Assembly: GCF_022370835.2 (NCBI RefSeq) | Contig: NZ_CP092365.1 | Coordinates: 2,852,001 to 2,916,000 of the forward strand | From: Mycolicibacillus parakoreensis | GTDB lineage: Bacteria > Actinomycetota > Actinomycetes > Mycobacteriales > Mycobacteriaceae | Reading direction: 5' to 3' | Length of the DNA: 64,000 nt | Shown here: positions 1 to 8,755 of the stretch, one piece after another | Layout of the letters: each line of letters starts with the position of its first letter | Numbering within the stretch: position 1 is the stretch's first letter | Program-made: the position numbers and the translations under genes | Notes under the pieces: model-generated | The model's input: only the letters and a program-made list of their open reading frames with translations | Database searches by the model: none | What the model was told of the DNA's origin: nothing

Positions 1-534
1 ATCGCTGCGGCGGTGCAGCTGCCGGTCTCGGGCCCCTATCGGTACTTCTCGGGGAAATCGGAGATCCTGGCCACCGCGCTGCGCCGTGCCGCCGACCGCC
101 TCTCGGCCGAACTGGCCCGGGCCCACGGCCCGGACAGCGAGCCCCGTGAGACGTTGACGCGACTGGTGGACGCCTACGTGACCACCTCGTTCGCCAACCC
201 CGAACTCGCGTCGGTGTACTACAGCGAACGGGTCAACCTCGCCCCCAACGATCAGGTGCTGCTGCGCAACGTCCAGCGCGCGACGGTCGGGTCCTGGGTC
301 GAATTGCTGATCTCGGCCCGCCCCGAACTCGATGTGACCGCGGCCCGCTTCCTCATCCAGGCGGCCATGGGCCTGGTCGTGGACCTGGGTCGGCTGGTGC
401 ACTACGACCGGATGAGCCAGGACCGCGACGACGGCACCGATCCGCTGAGTTACCCGCGGGCCTGTGTCCAGACGCTGATGGAGGCCGTGCTGTTCGAGAC
501 GAACGTTACGCAACGTCCCCTCGCCGATGGTTGA
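1..534 (+). CDS. TetR-family transcriptional regulator, 3' part (cut by window edge)
   Basis: The reading frame is open from the first base, so the start lies upstream of the window. The first visible residues (IAAAVQLPVSGPYRYFSGKSEIL region) match the recognition helix and following turn of the TetR helix-turn-helix, where families read like 'Gvs..iYrYFpsKeeLl'. The remaining 150 or so residues are alpha-helical and include a GLVVDLGRLVHYD stretch typical of the ligand-binding C-terminal domain. The target genes and the ligand cannot be told from here. The next gene-like trace, on the opposite strand, is also TetR-like and overlaps this 3' end. Confidence 0.8.
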   Translation: MAAAVQLPVSGPYRYFSGKSEILATALRRAADRLSAELARAHGPDSEPRETLTRLVDAYVTTSFANPELASVYYSERVNLAPNDQVLLRNVQRATVGSWVELLISARPELDVTAARFLIQAAMGLVVDLGRLVHYDRMSQDRDDGTDPLSYPRACVQTLMEAVLFETNVTQRPLADG

Positions 535-779
535 CCTGACCGCGAAGGGTTCTCCAGCGGTGAGTACGCCGCGACGAGCCGCTTCCGAACATCGGCCAGC
601 TCGCGGGCCACGTCGTGATCATCGGGCATCAGCGCCCACTGATGGGCCAAACCGAGAACGGCTGCGCTGATCCCACTGGCCGCGCGTTCCAGTTCGACGT
701 CGGCGCGTACCGACCCGTCGGACACGGACACATGCATCGCACGGGTTGTGGCCGTCCCGGATGGTGAATACGTAGCCAT
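450..779 (-). pseudogene. decayed TetR C-terminal domain fragment
   Basis: The minus-strand frame from 779 to about 570 encodes a stretch (DVELERAASGISAAVLGLAHQW, continuing with PDDHDVARELADVRKRLVAAY) that looks like the last helices of a TetR regulator. No helix-turn-helix precedes it and the frame then runs on into the neighbouring TetR gene on the other strand. I read it as a remnant rather than a working gene. The first 25 residues and the tail after about position 570 look non-coding. The identity rests on residue pattern only. Confidence 0.45.
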
Positions 780-844
780 GCGACGCTGATAACGATCGCA
801 CCGTGCGTCCCATCGCCGGTACGGTCAGAGGCTGGCGGGCATCG

Positions 845-1894
845 CTAATCCAAACGACGGTCGAGCGTGATTCCCTCAGATTCGAGGATCCCGACCACGT
901 CGATCACCGACTCCTCGTTCTGCCCGGTCCGGGCGTCGTCGACGTCGACGGCAATGGGAGGAACGTCGGCTCCTCCCTTCTCACGCAGGAAACGTTCCCG
1001 ATAAGCCCAGTACGCCGCGTTCGAGACGTCATCGACCATCTTCCAGTTCAACACCGCCCCAATGCCTATGCCCGCCACCGGGACGAGCTGTCCGAGCTTT
1101 CTCTTGGTGAGCCTCTGGCTGAATGAAGCCGCAAACCGCTGGGCCACTTTCACGAAGATCTGCTGGTTGAGCTCACGCCAAGCCAGATTCGTGGCAAGGC
1201 TCCGCGTCAATATCGCTAACTGCTGGTACGCAAACGCCTTCGCCGATGGTGTTACCGCGAGCCCGAGCCCGATCACCTGCATCATGAAGACCTCCTCGGC
1301 CGGATGACGGGGGTCGTAGCCGTAGTAGAGCGCGTCGTGTGCAATCACCCTGCTACAGGCAGTCAAAAGCGTTGCTGCATCGACACCCATCGCCGCGGCG
1401 ATAGTTCCCAACCCCGGTGCGGCTGCGGCGCCCGCGCCTGCTATCCCGCCGAAAGCGGCCGCGGCTTGCCCGCCACTCACGGCCAATCCCGCCGCGGCGC
1501 CTTCGACGGCGGCCGACACCGAGTAGGTGTGATGCAACCGCGTGAATGAGGCGACCTTGTCGACAGCGCGCAAGTCGAGCTTGCGGATCTCGTCGAGTTC
1601 TTCGACTGGGTGCCCCTTCCTGGCGTACGCCCGGATCACCCGATCCTCTGAGGTCGTCAGCTGACCGGTGCGGGTCATGAACTTCCCTGCCCCCTCGGCC
1701 GTGGCCTTCACCACCGCGGCTCCGCTGTCACGCGCCTTGGCCGCACCCGGGGTGGTGAGAACCTTGCCGTACAGATCACGACCCTTGCCCCTGACCGATT
1801 CCGGCACAAGACGGCGCGGTGATCGCCGCAACTCCCGCTCACGGTGCGCGAGCACCCGGGCGAATTGCTCCTGTTCGTACGCCGAAAGCCCCAC
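845..1894 (-). CDS. EcsC family protein
   Basis: This 349-residue protein resembles the EcsC family, named after a protein next to a Bacillus ABC exporter; its biochemical role is unknown. The middle (about residues 105-180) is Ala/Gly-rich and hydrophobic, as in EcsC proteins, and holds the VDAATLLTACSRVIAHDALYYGYDP stretch typical of the family. A second Gly-rich hydrophobic helix (VPVAGIGIGAVLNWKMV) lies near residue 285. The GTG start is supported by GGAGGAG five bases upstream. No partner gene is adjacent; the next features are the initiator tRNA and the UPF0182 gene. Codon use is slightly less GC-biased than in its neighbours. Confidence 0.75.
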   Translation of the reverse strand: MGLSAYEQEQFARVLAHRERELRRSPRRLVPESVRGKGRDLYGKVLTTPGAAKARDSGAAVVKATAEGAGKFMTRTGQLTTSEDRVIRAYARKGHPVEELDEIRKLDLRAVDKVASFTRLHHTYSVSAAVEGAAAGLAVSGGQAAAAFGGIAGAGAAAAPGLGTIAAAMGVDAATLLTACSRVIAHDALYYGYDPRHPAEEVFMMQVIGLGLAVTPSAKAFAYQQLAILTRSLATNLAWRELNQQIFVKVAQRFAASFSQRLTKRKLGQLVPVAGIGIGAVLNWKMVDDVSNAAYWAYRERFLREKGGADVPPIAVDVDDARTGQNEESVIDVVGILESEGITLDRRLD

Positions 1895-2059
1895 GCTGCT
1901 CCTCCGCCTGATGCACCTACGCCCATCACAGCATTCCCTGCCGACACATGCCGGGCCACGTCGAGATGGGCGATGACCAATCTACGGTCGGACGCCGCTG
2001 CACCGCGCGATGATTAGCTCGGCTGTTGTTCCCAGCCCCACAGAATTCCCAGCGCCACA

Positions 2060-2097
2060 GGAAATGCCCCTCAGACATGTGCCTGAGGGGCATTTCC
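2060..2097 (-). terminator. hairpin downstream of tRNA-fMet
   Basis: Positions 2060-2074 and 2083-2097 form a perfect 15-bp inverted repeat with an 8-base loop, directly after the 3' end of the tRNA gene. There is no U-tract on the minus strand, which is common for mycobacterial terminators. It probably ends or protects the tRNA transcript. Confidence 0.6.
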
Positions 2098-2102
2098 ACT
2101 AG

Positions 2103-2176
2103 TAGCGGGGACAGGATTCGAACCTGCGACCTCTGGGTTATGAGCCCAGCGAGCTACCGAGCTGCTCCACCCCGCG
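2103..2176 (-). tRNA. initiator tRNA-fMet (CAT)
   Basis: The minus strand folds as a cloverleaf with the anticodon loop CTCATAA. Two features mark the initiator: the 1-72 position is unpaired (C opposite T) while the other six acceptor pairs are perfect, and the anticodon stem ends in three consecutive G:C pairs (CTGGG/CCCAG). The T-loop is TTCGAAT. The 3' CCA is not encoded. The gene stands alone, between the EcsC-family gene and the UPF0182 gene. Confidence 0.95.
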
Positions 2177-2270
2177 TCGGGCATCCATAGGCTACCCAAC
2201 CGGTGCCGACACCGCCAAATCGCCCTGCGACCAGCGGTGCGGCGCCGGCTACGTGGCTCCGTGTTCGGCC

Positions 2271-5240
2271 CTACTTGGTGTCCTCGAACTTGCTCATCGC
2301 GTCGTCGAGGCGCTGCAGCGCCTCCCCGTACCCGGCGAAGTCGCCCTTGGTCTGCGCCTCGCGGACCGCGTCGATGGCCTTGTCGATCTCACGCAGCGCC
2401 GCGGCCTTCTCCGCCGACAGCCCCGGGGTGGCCTCGGGAACCTCGGCGGCGGGCACCGACTCCGAGGGCTCCTCGCCGGGGCTGCTCTCCGGCGGGCTGG
2501 GCGGCGCGCCGGCATCAGTCGGGGCGATGCCGGTGGCGGTGGCGTCGGCGCCCTTGCCGAACAGCTCGGTGAGCGCGTCACGCACCGTGGGCCCGTAGCC
2601 GATCTTGTCGTTGTACATCATCGCCACCCGGATGAGCCGCGGATACGACGACGCCGCATCCGAGGATCCCGGTGAGGCGTAGACCGGTTCGACGTAGAGC
2701 AGCCCGCCGTCGGCCAGCGGCAACGTCAACAGGTTGCCCCACCGGATCCGGTTCTGGTTGTCCCGGCCGATCACCCCGAGGTCCTGACTGACCGCGGTGT
2801 CGGTGGTGATCGCGTTGTTGGCCAGCTTCGGCCCGTTGACCTGACCGGGGATGGTCAGCACCGTCAGCCGACCGTAGGTCTCCGGATCCGAGCTCGCCGA
2901 GATGTAGGCGGCCAAGTAGTCGCGTTTGAACCGGTTCATCGCGCTGGTCAACTGGAACGACGCCGAACCGTCCTTTTTGGCAAGGTCTTTGGCGACGATG
3001 TAGTACGGCGGCTGGAAGCTGCTCGCGGTCGGGTTGGGGTCCAACGGCACATCCCAGAAGTCCGACGTGGAGAAGAACGTCACCGGATCGTTGACGTGGT
3101 ATTTCGCCAGCAGCATGCGCTGCACCTTGAACAGGTCCTCCGGGTAGCGCAGGTGCTCGGCGAGCTGCGGGCTGATCTCACTCTTGGGTTTGACCGTGCC
3201 GGGGAACACCTGCATCCACGATTGCAGCACCGGGTCGTCCTCGTCGTGCTGGTAGAGCGTCACGGTGCCGTCGTAGGCGTCGACGGTGGCCTTCACCGAG
3301 TTGCGGATGTAGGAGACCTGCTTGTCCAACGCCAGTCGGTTGAACGCCACCTCGGTGGAGTCCGCGGTCGCCGAGGACAACGTGGTCAACTCCGAGTACG
3401 GGTAGTTGTCCAAGGTGGTGTAACCGTCGACGATCCACACCATGCGCTTGTCGACGATCGCCGGATACACCGTGGAATCGGTGGTCAACCACGGCGCGAC
3501 CGCCTCGACGCGTCGCGCCGGGTCCCGGTTGAACAGCAGTTTGCTCTGCGGGCCGATCACCGAGGAGAACAAGAAGTTGCGTTCGGCGAACTTCGCGGCG
3601 AACACGCTGCGCGCCAACCAGTTCCCGATCGGCACTCCACCGCTGCCGGTGTAGGTGTAGTTCTTGGTCTCGGTGTTGGTCTCGTAGTCGTATTCCCGGT
3701 CGGGACCGTTGCTGCCGACGATGGCGTAGTCGGCGGGGGTGTCGGCGATCACCGGGCCGTAGTAGATGCGCGGCTGATCCAACGGGGCCGGGCCGTCGGA
3801 GACCACGGTGCCGTTCGCGCCGACCACGTTGACCAGAAACTCCGGATAGCCGCCGTTCTGGTTGGGGTCGTTGGCGATTCCGCGCACCGTGTTCGCCGGC
3901 GAGGCGATGAACCCGTTGCCGTGGGTGTACACGCTGTGCCGGTTGATCCAGTCACGCTGGTTGTCGATGAGGCGGTCGGGGTTGAGTTCGCGGGCGGCCA
4001 CGACGTAGTCGCGCAGGTGCCCGTCCTTGTCGTGGTAGCGGTCGATGGCCAGCTGGTCGGAGAAGTAGTAGAAGTTCTTGCCCTGCTGGAACTGGGTGAA
4101 CGCCGGGGAGACGATGGTGGGGTCAAGCAACCGGATGTTGGAGGTGGTGGCCTGGTCGGCGGCGACCTGTTTGGCGGTCGCCGGGGCGTTGCCCGGATAG
4201 TCCTCGTAGTGCACCACGTCGTCGGTGAGCCCGTAGGCGTTGCGGGTGGCCGCGATGCTGCGGCTGATGTATTCGCTCTCCTTCTGCGCCGCATTGGGTT
4301 TGACGCTGATCTGTTCGACCAGCATCGGCCAGACGGCACCGACGATCAGCGACGACAGCAGCAACAGCACCAGCCCGATCGCCGGGATGCGCAGATCACG
4401 CAGCACGATCGCCGAGAACACCGCCGCGGCGCAGATCACCGCGATCGCCAGCAGGATCAGCTTCGCCGGCAGCACCGCATTGATGTCGGTGTAGCCGGCG
4501 CCGGTGAACGGCTTGCCCGCCCGCGAATGCGACAGCAACTCATAGCGGTCCAGCCAGTAGGCGACCACCTTGAGCAGCACCAGCACCCCCACCAGGCTGA
4601 CCAGCTGGATGCGGGCGGGACGGCTCAGCGCCCCGGCCCGGCCGCTCAGCCGCACACCTCCGAACACGTAGTGGGCGGCGAGGTTGGCCAAAAACGCCAG
4701 GAAGACCGCCACCAGAAGGAAGCTGAGCACCAGCCGGTAGAACGGCAGCGAAAACGCGTAGAACCCGAGATCCTTGCCGAACTGCGGGTCGGCGATGCCG
4801 AAGCTGTTGCCGTGAAAGAACAGCTGCACCACCGCCCAGTAGGTCTGCCCGATCGCCCCGGCGAGCAGCCCCACGAACGCCGGCACCCCGATACCGATCA
4901 GGTGCAGCCGCGACATCACGATGGTGCGGTAGCGCTCCACCGGATCGTCGGGACCGTTACTGGGCACGAAGACCGGCCGGCTGCGGTAGGCCGCCACCAG
5001 TCCCGCGTAGATGATGCCGGCGACCACCAGCGCCACCGTCACAAACACCAGCAGGCGGGTCACCAGCACGGTGGTGAACACCGACCGGTAGCCCACCTTG
5101 CCGAACCACAACCAGTCGACGTACCCGTCGATCATTCGTGGTCCGATCAGCAGCAGTGCGACCACCACCAGGGCGATCGCGATCAACACCCGACTGCGCC
5201 TGTTCAGCTTCGGCATCCTCGCCGCGGGCCGCATACCCAC
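2271..5240 (-). CDS. UPF0182 family membrane protein (Rv3193c-like)
   Basis: This 989-residue protein has about seven membrane helices in its first 330 residues (for example residues 19-41, 58-82, 111-132, 172-196 and 258-300), followed by a large extracytoplasmic domain. The C-terminal 80 residues are a Pro/Ser/Glu-rich linker ending in a charged helix ([20 protein letters not shown]). Length and architecture match the actinobacterial UPF0182 family, whose function is not established. The start is GTG at 5240, with GGGAG upstream; an internal ATG two codons later is a possible alternative. It is followed at a distance by the tRNA gene and preceded by the PDZ/Lon-like gene on the same strand, as in M. 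tuberculosis. Confidence 0.9.
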   Translation of the reverse strand: MGMRPAARMPKLNRRSRVLIAIALVVVALLLIGPRMIDGYVDWLWFGKVGYRSVFTTVLVTRLLVFVTVALVVAGIIYAGLVAAYRSRPVFVPSNGPDDPVERYRTIVMSRLHLIGIGVPAFVGLLAGAIGQTYWAVVQLFFHGNSFGIADPQFGKDLGFYAFSLPFYRLVLSFLLVAVFLAFLANLAAHYVFGGVRLSGRAGALSRPARIQLVSLVGVLVLLKVVAYWLDRYELLSHSRAGKPFTGAGYTDINAVLPAKLILLAIAVICAAAVFSAIVLRDLRIPAIGLVLLLLSSLIVGAVWPMLVEQISVKPNAAQKESEYISRSIAATRNAYGLTDDVVHYEDYPGNAPATAKQVAADQATTSNIRLLDPTIVSPAFTQFQQGKNFYYFSDQLAIDRYHDKDGHLRDYVVAARELNPDRLIDNQRDWINRHSVYTHGNGFIASPANTVRGIANDPNQNGGYPEFLVNVVGANGTVVSDGPAPLDQPRIYYGPVIADTPADYAIVGSNGPDREYDYETNTETKNYTYTGSGGVPIGNWLARSVFAAKFAERNFLFSSVIGPQSKLLFNRDPARRVEAVAPWLTTDSTVYPAIVDKRMVWIVDGYTTLDNYPYSELTTLSSATADSTEVAFNRLALDKQVSYIRNSVKATVDAYDGTVTLYQHDEDDPVLQSWMQVFPGTVKPKSEISPQLAEHLRYPEDLFKVQRMLLAKYHVNDPVTFFSTSDFWDVPLDPNPTASSFQPPYYIVAKDLAKKDGSASFQLTSAMNRFKRDYLAAYISASSDPETYGRLTVLTIPGQVNGPKLANNAITTDTAVSQDLGVIGRDNQNRIRWGNLLTLPLADGGLLYVEPVYASPGSSDAASSYPRLIRVAMMYNDKIGYGPTVRDALTELFGKGADATATGIAPTDAGAPPSPPESSPGEEPSESVPAAEVPEATPGLSAEKAAALREIDKAIDAVREAQTKGDFAGYGEALQRLDDAMSKFEDTK

Positions 5241-5316
5241 GTTGCTACGCTCCCTGCTCGTTTAACGGATCGTCACAACTGTACGCATCGCGGTGGGCGG
5301 TGGCGCCCGCCGCGGC

Positions 5317-6336
5317 CTAACACAACGGTGGTTCACCGCCGTCGCGTAACACCTGCAGGGCCTGCACGGTCTGATCGAGGGTCTCGACTTTGATCAGCGT
5401 CAGACCGTGCGGCTCTGAGCGCGCCTCGTAGCAGTTGTCGACCGGCACCAGGAACACCTTGGCGCCGGCCTCGCTGGCCGCGAGCATCTTGTGGGTGATC
5501 CCGCCGATCGGCCCGATCTCCCCGTCGGCGTCGATGGTGCCGGTGCCGGCGATGAACTTCTGGCCCGCGAGCCGACCGTCGGTGAGTTTGTCGATCACCG
5601 CGAGACTGAACATCAGCCCCGCCGATGGCCCGCCGATGTTGGCCAGGTGGAAATCGACGGCGAACGGCGCCCACGGCGCGTCCTGGACCAGCACGCCCAG
5701 CGCCCCCGAGTCGCGCTCGGGGTGCTCGCCCAAGGTGATGCGGGCGATCCCCGGCGGGGCCTGTTTGCGGCGGTAGTCGATGACGACCTCCTGGCCGGGG
5801 CGGGTGTTGTCCATGAACGCGCTGAACGCGGCGACGTCGGCGACCATCACCCCGTTGACCGCGTCGATGGCGTCGCCGGCCTGCAGCTCATCGACCGAGG
5901 GGCCGGGGTCGTTGACCGCGGCGACGGTGACCGCCACCGGATAGTCCAGGTGCCCCAGCGCCGCGTACTCGGCGCTGGCCTCGGATTTCTCGAACTCGGC
6001 GCTGTTCTGGTCGTCGATCTCCTCGCGGGATTTGCCCGGCGGGTAGTACAGGTCGCGCGGCATGAGCTGCTGCCGTCCGGAGAGCCACAGCGCCAACGCC
6101 TCCCCCAGCGTCAGCCCGTCCCGCTGGGCGACGGTGGTCATGTTCAGGTGCCCGGTGGTCGGATGGGTCTCGGCGCCGACGACCTGCACGACCTGCTTGC
6201 CGTCGAAATGCCCGAGCGTGTCGTAGGTCGGTCCGGGCCCCAGCGCCACGAACGGAACCGTCACCACCGCGAGCAACACACCGAAGACCACAACCGGGAC
6301 CAGCGCCACCATCAGCGTCAGAATCCGCCTGTTCAC
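5317..6336 (-). CDS. PDZ domain-containing Lon-like serine protease (Rv3194c/YlbL-like)
   Basis: The 339-residue protein has an N-terminal membrane anchor (residues 6-32), a PDZ-like domain around residues 130-205 and a C-terminal Lon protease domain. The Lon-type catalytic dyad is visible: serine in GGPSAG and lysine in GGITHKMLAA about 40 residues later. No AAA+ module is present, so it is an ATP-independent, membrane-anchored, extracytoplasmic protease. The GTG start at 6336 lies 7 nt after TAGGGT, a good -10 hexamer, so the mRNA may be leaderless. It is divergent from the next gene, and the two starts are 95 bp apart. Confidence 0.88.
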   Translation of the reverse strand: MNRRILTLMVALVPVVVFGVLLAVVTVPFVALGPGPTYDTLGHFDGKQVVQVVGAETHPTTGHLNMTTVAQRDGLTLGEALALWLSGRQQLMPRDLYYPPGKSREEIDDQNSAEFEKSEASAEYAALGHLDYPVAVTVAAVNDPGPSVDELQAGDAIDAVNGVMVADVAAFSAFMDNTRPGQEVVIDYRRKQAPPGIARITLGEHPERDSGALGVLVQDAPWAPFAVDFHLANIGGPSAGLMFSLAVIDKLTDGRLAGQKFIAGTGTIDADGEIGPIGGITHKMLAASEAGAKVFLVPVDNCYEARSEPHGLTLIKVETLDQTVQALQVLRDGGEPPLC

Positions 6337-6431
6337 GCCGCTTACCCTAAACGCAGCCGGGCGCCGGTCCGTTCACTCAGGGCAGACCGCGCCGCGCGCG
6401 CCGGGCGCACACCGGTCGGTACCGTTGGGGT

Positions 6432-7811
6432 ATGGCTGACCTGCCTTTCGGCTTTTCCTCCCCGGGCGAGGATCCCGACCGTGACCGCGACAAGGGTGAT
6501 CGCGGCGGTAATCCGGGGTCCGGTTCGTCTGATCCGTTCGGCCTCGGTGGCGATTTCACCGAGTTCAACGTCGGCGACCTGGGCCAGATCTTCACCCGGC
6601 TGGGCCAGATGTTCTCCGGCACCGGCCCGGCGATGACCGGCGGCAGCGGCGGCCCGGTCAACTACGACCTGGCCCGCAAACTGGCCGCCGACTCGATCGG
6701 GTTCGTCGCCCCGGTGCCCGAGGCCACCACCACGGCGATCACCGACGCGGTGCACCTGGCCGAGACCTGGCTCGACGGCGCCACCGCGCTGCCGGCCGGC
6801 ACCGTCCGCACCGCGGCCTGGACGGCGACCGACTGGATCGACAACACGCTGGCGACCTGGAAGCGGCTCTGCGACCCGATGGCCGAGCAGATCTCCACGG
6901 TCTGGGCCTCGGCGCTGCCCGAGGAGGCCAAGACGATGGCCGGCCCGCTGCTGTCGATGATGTCGCAGATGGGCGGGATGGCGTTCGGCTCGCAGCTCGG
7001 GCAGGCCCTGGGCCGACTGTCGCGGGAGGTGCTGACCTCCACCGATATCGGGTTGCCGCTGGGCCCCACGGGGGTGGCCGCGCTGTTGCCGGAGGCGATC
7101 GAGGAACTGTCGACGGGCCTGGAGCAGCCGCGCGGGGAGATCATGACGTTCCTGGCGGCCCGCGAGGCCGCCCACCACCGGTTGTTCTCCCATGTGCCGT
7201 GGCTGTCCAGTCAGCTGCTCAGCGCGGTGGAGGCCTACGCGCGCGGCATGAAGATCGACATGAGCGGCATCGAGGAGATGGCCCAGGGCCTCAACCCGGC
7301 GATGCTGGCCGATCCGGAGGCGATGGAGCGGCTGCTCACCGAGGGGGTGTTCGAACCGAAGGCCACCCCGGAGCAGACCCAGGCGCTGGAGCGGTTGGAG
7401 ACGCTGCTGGCGTTGATCGAGGGCTGGGTGCAGACGGTGGTGACCGCCGCGCTCGGCGAGCGCCTGCCGACCACCGCCGCGCTGAGCGAGACGTTGCGGC
7501 GCCGCCGGGCCACCGGCGGCCCCGCCGAGCAGACCTTCGCCACCCTGGTCGGGCTGGAGTTGCGGCCGCGCAAGCTGCGCGAGGCCACCGCCCTGTGGGA
7601 GCGGCTCACCACCGCCGTCGGCGTCGACGCCCGCGACGGGGTCTGGCAGCATCCCGACCTGCTGCCCGGCGCCGAGGACCTCGACGAGCCGGCCGGGTTC
7701 ATCGACTCGGTGCTCGGCGGGGACACCAGCGGTATCGACGAGGTGATCGCCGAGTTCGAGAAGGACCAGCGCCGCCACGACGGCCCGGCCGACCCGCCTG
7801 TGGATCGCTGA
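6432..7811 (+). CDS. zinc-dependent metalloprotease-like protein, DUF2342 (Rv3195-like)
   Basis: The 459-residue protein belongs to the actinobacterial DUF2342 / 'coenzyme F420 biosynthesis associated' family, annotated as putative zinc metallohydrolases. The likely metal site is EAAHHRLFSHVPW near residue 240, followed by helical segments and the conserved FATLVGLELRPRKLREA block near residue 370. The N-terminal 40 residues are charged, Gly-rich and probably disordered. TACCGT ends 6 nt before the ATG, so a leaderless transcript is likely. It heads a plus-strand set with the next two genes (gap 37 bp). The substrate is unknown, and the metallopeptidase label comes from the family. Confidence 0.85.
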   Translation: MADLPFGFSSPGEDPDRDRDKGDRGGNPGSGSSDPFGLGGDFTEFNVGDLGQIFTRLGQMFSGTGPAMTGGSGGPVNYDLARKLAADSIGFVAPVPEATTTAITDAVHLAETWLDGATALPAGTVRTAAWTATDWIDNTLATWKRLCDPMAEQISTVWASALPEEAKTMAGPLLSMMSQMGGMAFGSQLGQALGRLSREVLTSTDIGLPLGPTGVAALLPEAIEELSTGLEQPRGEIMTFLAAREAAHHRLFSHVPWLSSQLLSAVEAYARGMKIDMSGIEEMAQGLNPAMLADPEAMERLLTEGVFEPKATPEQTQALERLETLLALIEGWVQTVVTAALGERLPTTAALSETLRRRRATGGPAEQTFATLVGLELRPRKLREATALWERLTTAVGVDARDGVWQHPDLLPGAEDLDEPAGFIDSVLGGDTSGIDEVIAEFEKDQRRHDGPADPPVDR

Positions 7812-7848
7812 TCCCGCCGGGGCACCCGATCGTGGCAGGGTCACGATC

Positions 7849-8748
7849 ATGTCCCGCTGGTATGTGCTCAATCCGGCGATGCCGGTGCTGCTGCGCCCCG
7901 ACGACACCGTGCAGCTGGGCTGGGATCCGCGCCGTGCGGTGCTCATCGCCCCGCCGCCGGACCTGAGCGTGGCCGCGCTGGCGGCGCTGCTGCGGTCGAT
8001 GCAGACCCGGATCAGTGCGGTCGCGCTGCACCGGCGGGCCCGTGCCGACGGGCTGCGGGAGCCCGCCGCACTCACCGAACTTCTCACCGCTGTGGTGGCC
8101 GCCGGCCTGGCGCGCGTCGAGACCGCGCCACGGCCGTCGTCGTCGCGGTGCCCGGCGATCCGGGTGCACGGCCGCGGGCCGCTGTCGGACCTGCTGGCCA
8201 CGTCGCTGCGCGGCTGCGGCGCGCGCGTCGAGCACAGCCGCCAACCGCACGCCCGCCTGACCGGGACCGACCTGGTGGTGCTCGCCGACACCCTGGTGGT
8301 CGACCCGCGGTTGCTGCGTGAGTTGCACGGCGGGCGGGTGGCGCATCTGGCGGTGCGGGTGCGCGACGGCGTCGGGCTGATCGGACCACTCGTGATTCCC
8401 GGGGTGACCAGTTGCCTGGACTGTGCGGATTTGCATCGCGGCGACCGGGACCCGGCCTGGCCGGCGCTGGCCGCGCAGCTGCGCGAGACGGTCGGCACCG
8501 CCGACCCGGCCACCGTGCTGGCCACCGGAGCGCTGGCGCTCACCGAGGTGAACCGGGTGGTGGCCGCGGTCCGCGGCGCGGCGGTCGACCCGGCGCCACC
8601 GCCGACCTGGAACGCCACCGTGGAGTTCGACGTGGCCGCCGGAACGCTTCTCACCCGGCGCTGGCGGCGTCATCCCCGCTGCCGGTGCTGGTCGGGCGCA
8701 CCGCCGGGGGCCCCATCGGTGCGCACCCCCGCTGGGCATGGGGGATGA
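7849..8748 (+). CDS. E1-like / TOMM cyclodehydratase-type protein (Rv3196-like)
   Basis: The 299-residue protein resembles the leader-peptide-binding / E1-like partner proteins found with YcaO cyclodehydratases. The diagnostic C-terminal region has CLDCADLHRGDRDPAWP near residue 190 and a second Cys pair (HPRCRCW) near residue 278; together these would bind one zinc. No YcaO gene or precursor peptide is visible nearby, so thiazole/oxazole peptide synthesis is not supported. It lies between the DUF2342 and ABC1 kinase genes, and this trio is conserved in mycobacteria. The function is unknown. Confidence 0.75.
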   Translation: MSRWYVLNPAMPVLLRPDDTVQLGWDPRRAVLIAPPPDLSVAALAALLRSMQTRISAVALHRRARADGLREPAALTELLTAVVAAGLARVETAPRPSSSRCPAIRVHGRGPLSDLLATSLRGCGARVEHSRQPHARLTGTDLVVLADTLVVDPRLLRELHGGRVAHLAVRVRDGVGLIGPLVIPGVTSCLDCADLHRGDRDPAWPALAAQLRETVGTADPATVLATGALALTEVNRVVAAVRGAAVDPAPPPTWNATVEFDVAAGTLLTRRWRRHPRCRCWSGAPPGAPSVRTPAGHGG

Positions 8749-8755
8749 TGGTGAG

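Noticed and set aside
2103..2176. tRNA as an integration site for a genomic island
   Set aside because: No integrase gene and no duplicated tRNA 3' end was seen on either side.
3096..5393. Open frame of 765 codons antisense to the UPF0182 gene
   Set aside because: Low-complexity Arg/His/Gln composition and no motif; the opposite strand encodes a clear membrane protein.
6342..8654. 770-codon minus-strand frame across three plus-strand genes
   Set aside because: The plus-strand frames have family motifs and suitable start sites; this frame has none.
7849..8748. Thiazole/oxazole-modified peptide gene cluster
   Set aside because: No YcaO cyclodehydratase, dehydrogenase, transporter or precursor ORF was found around the E1-like gene.
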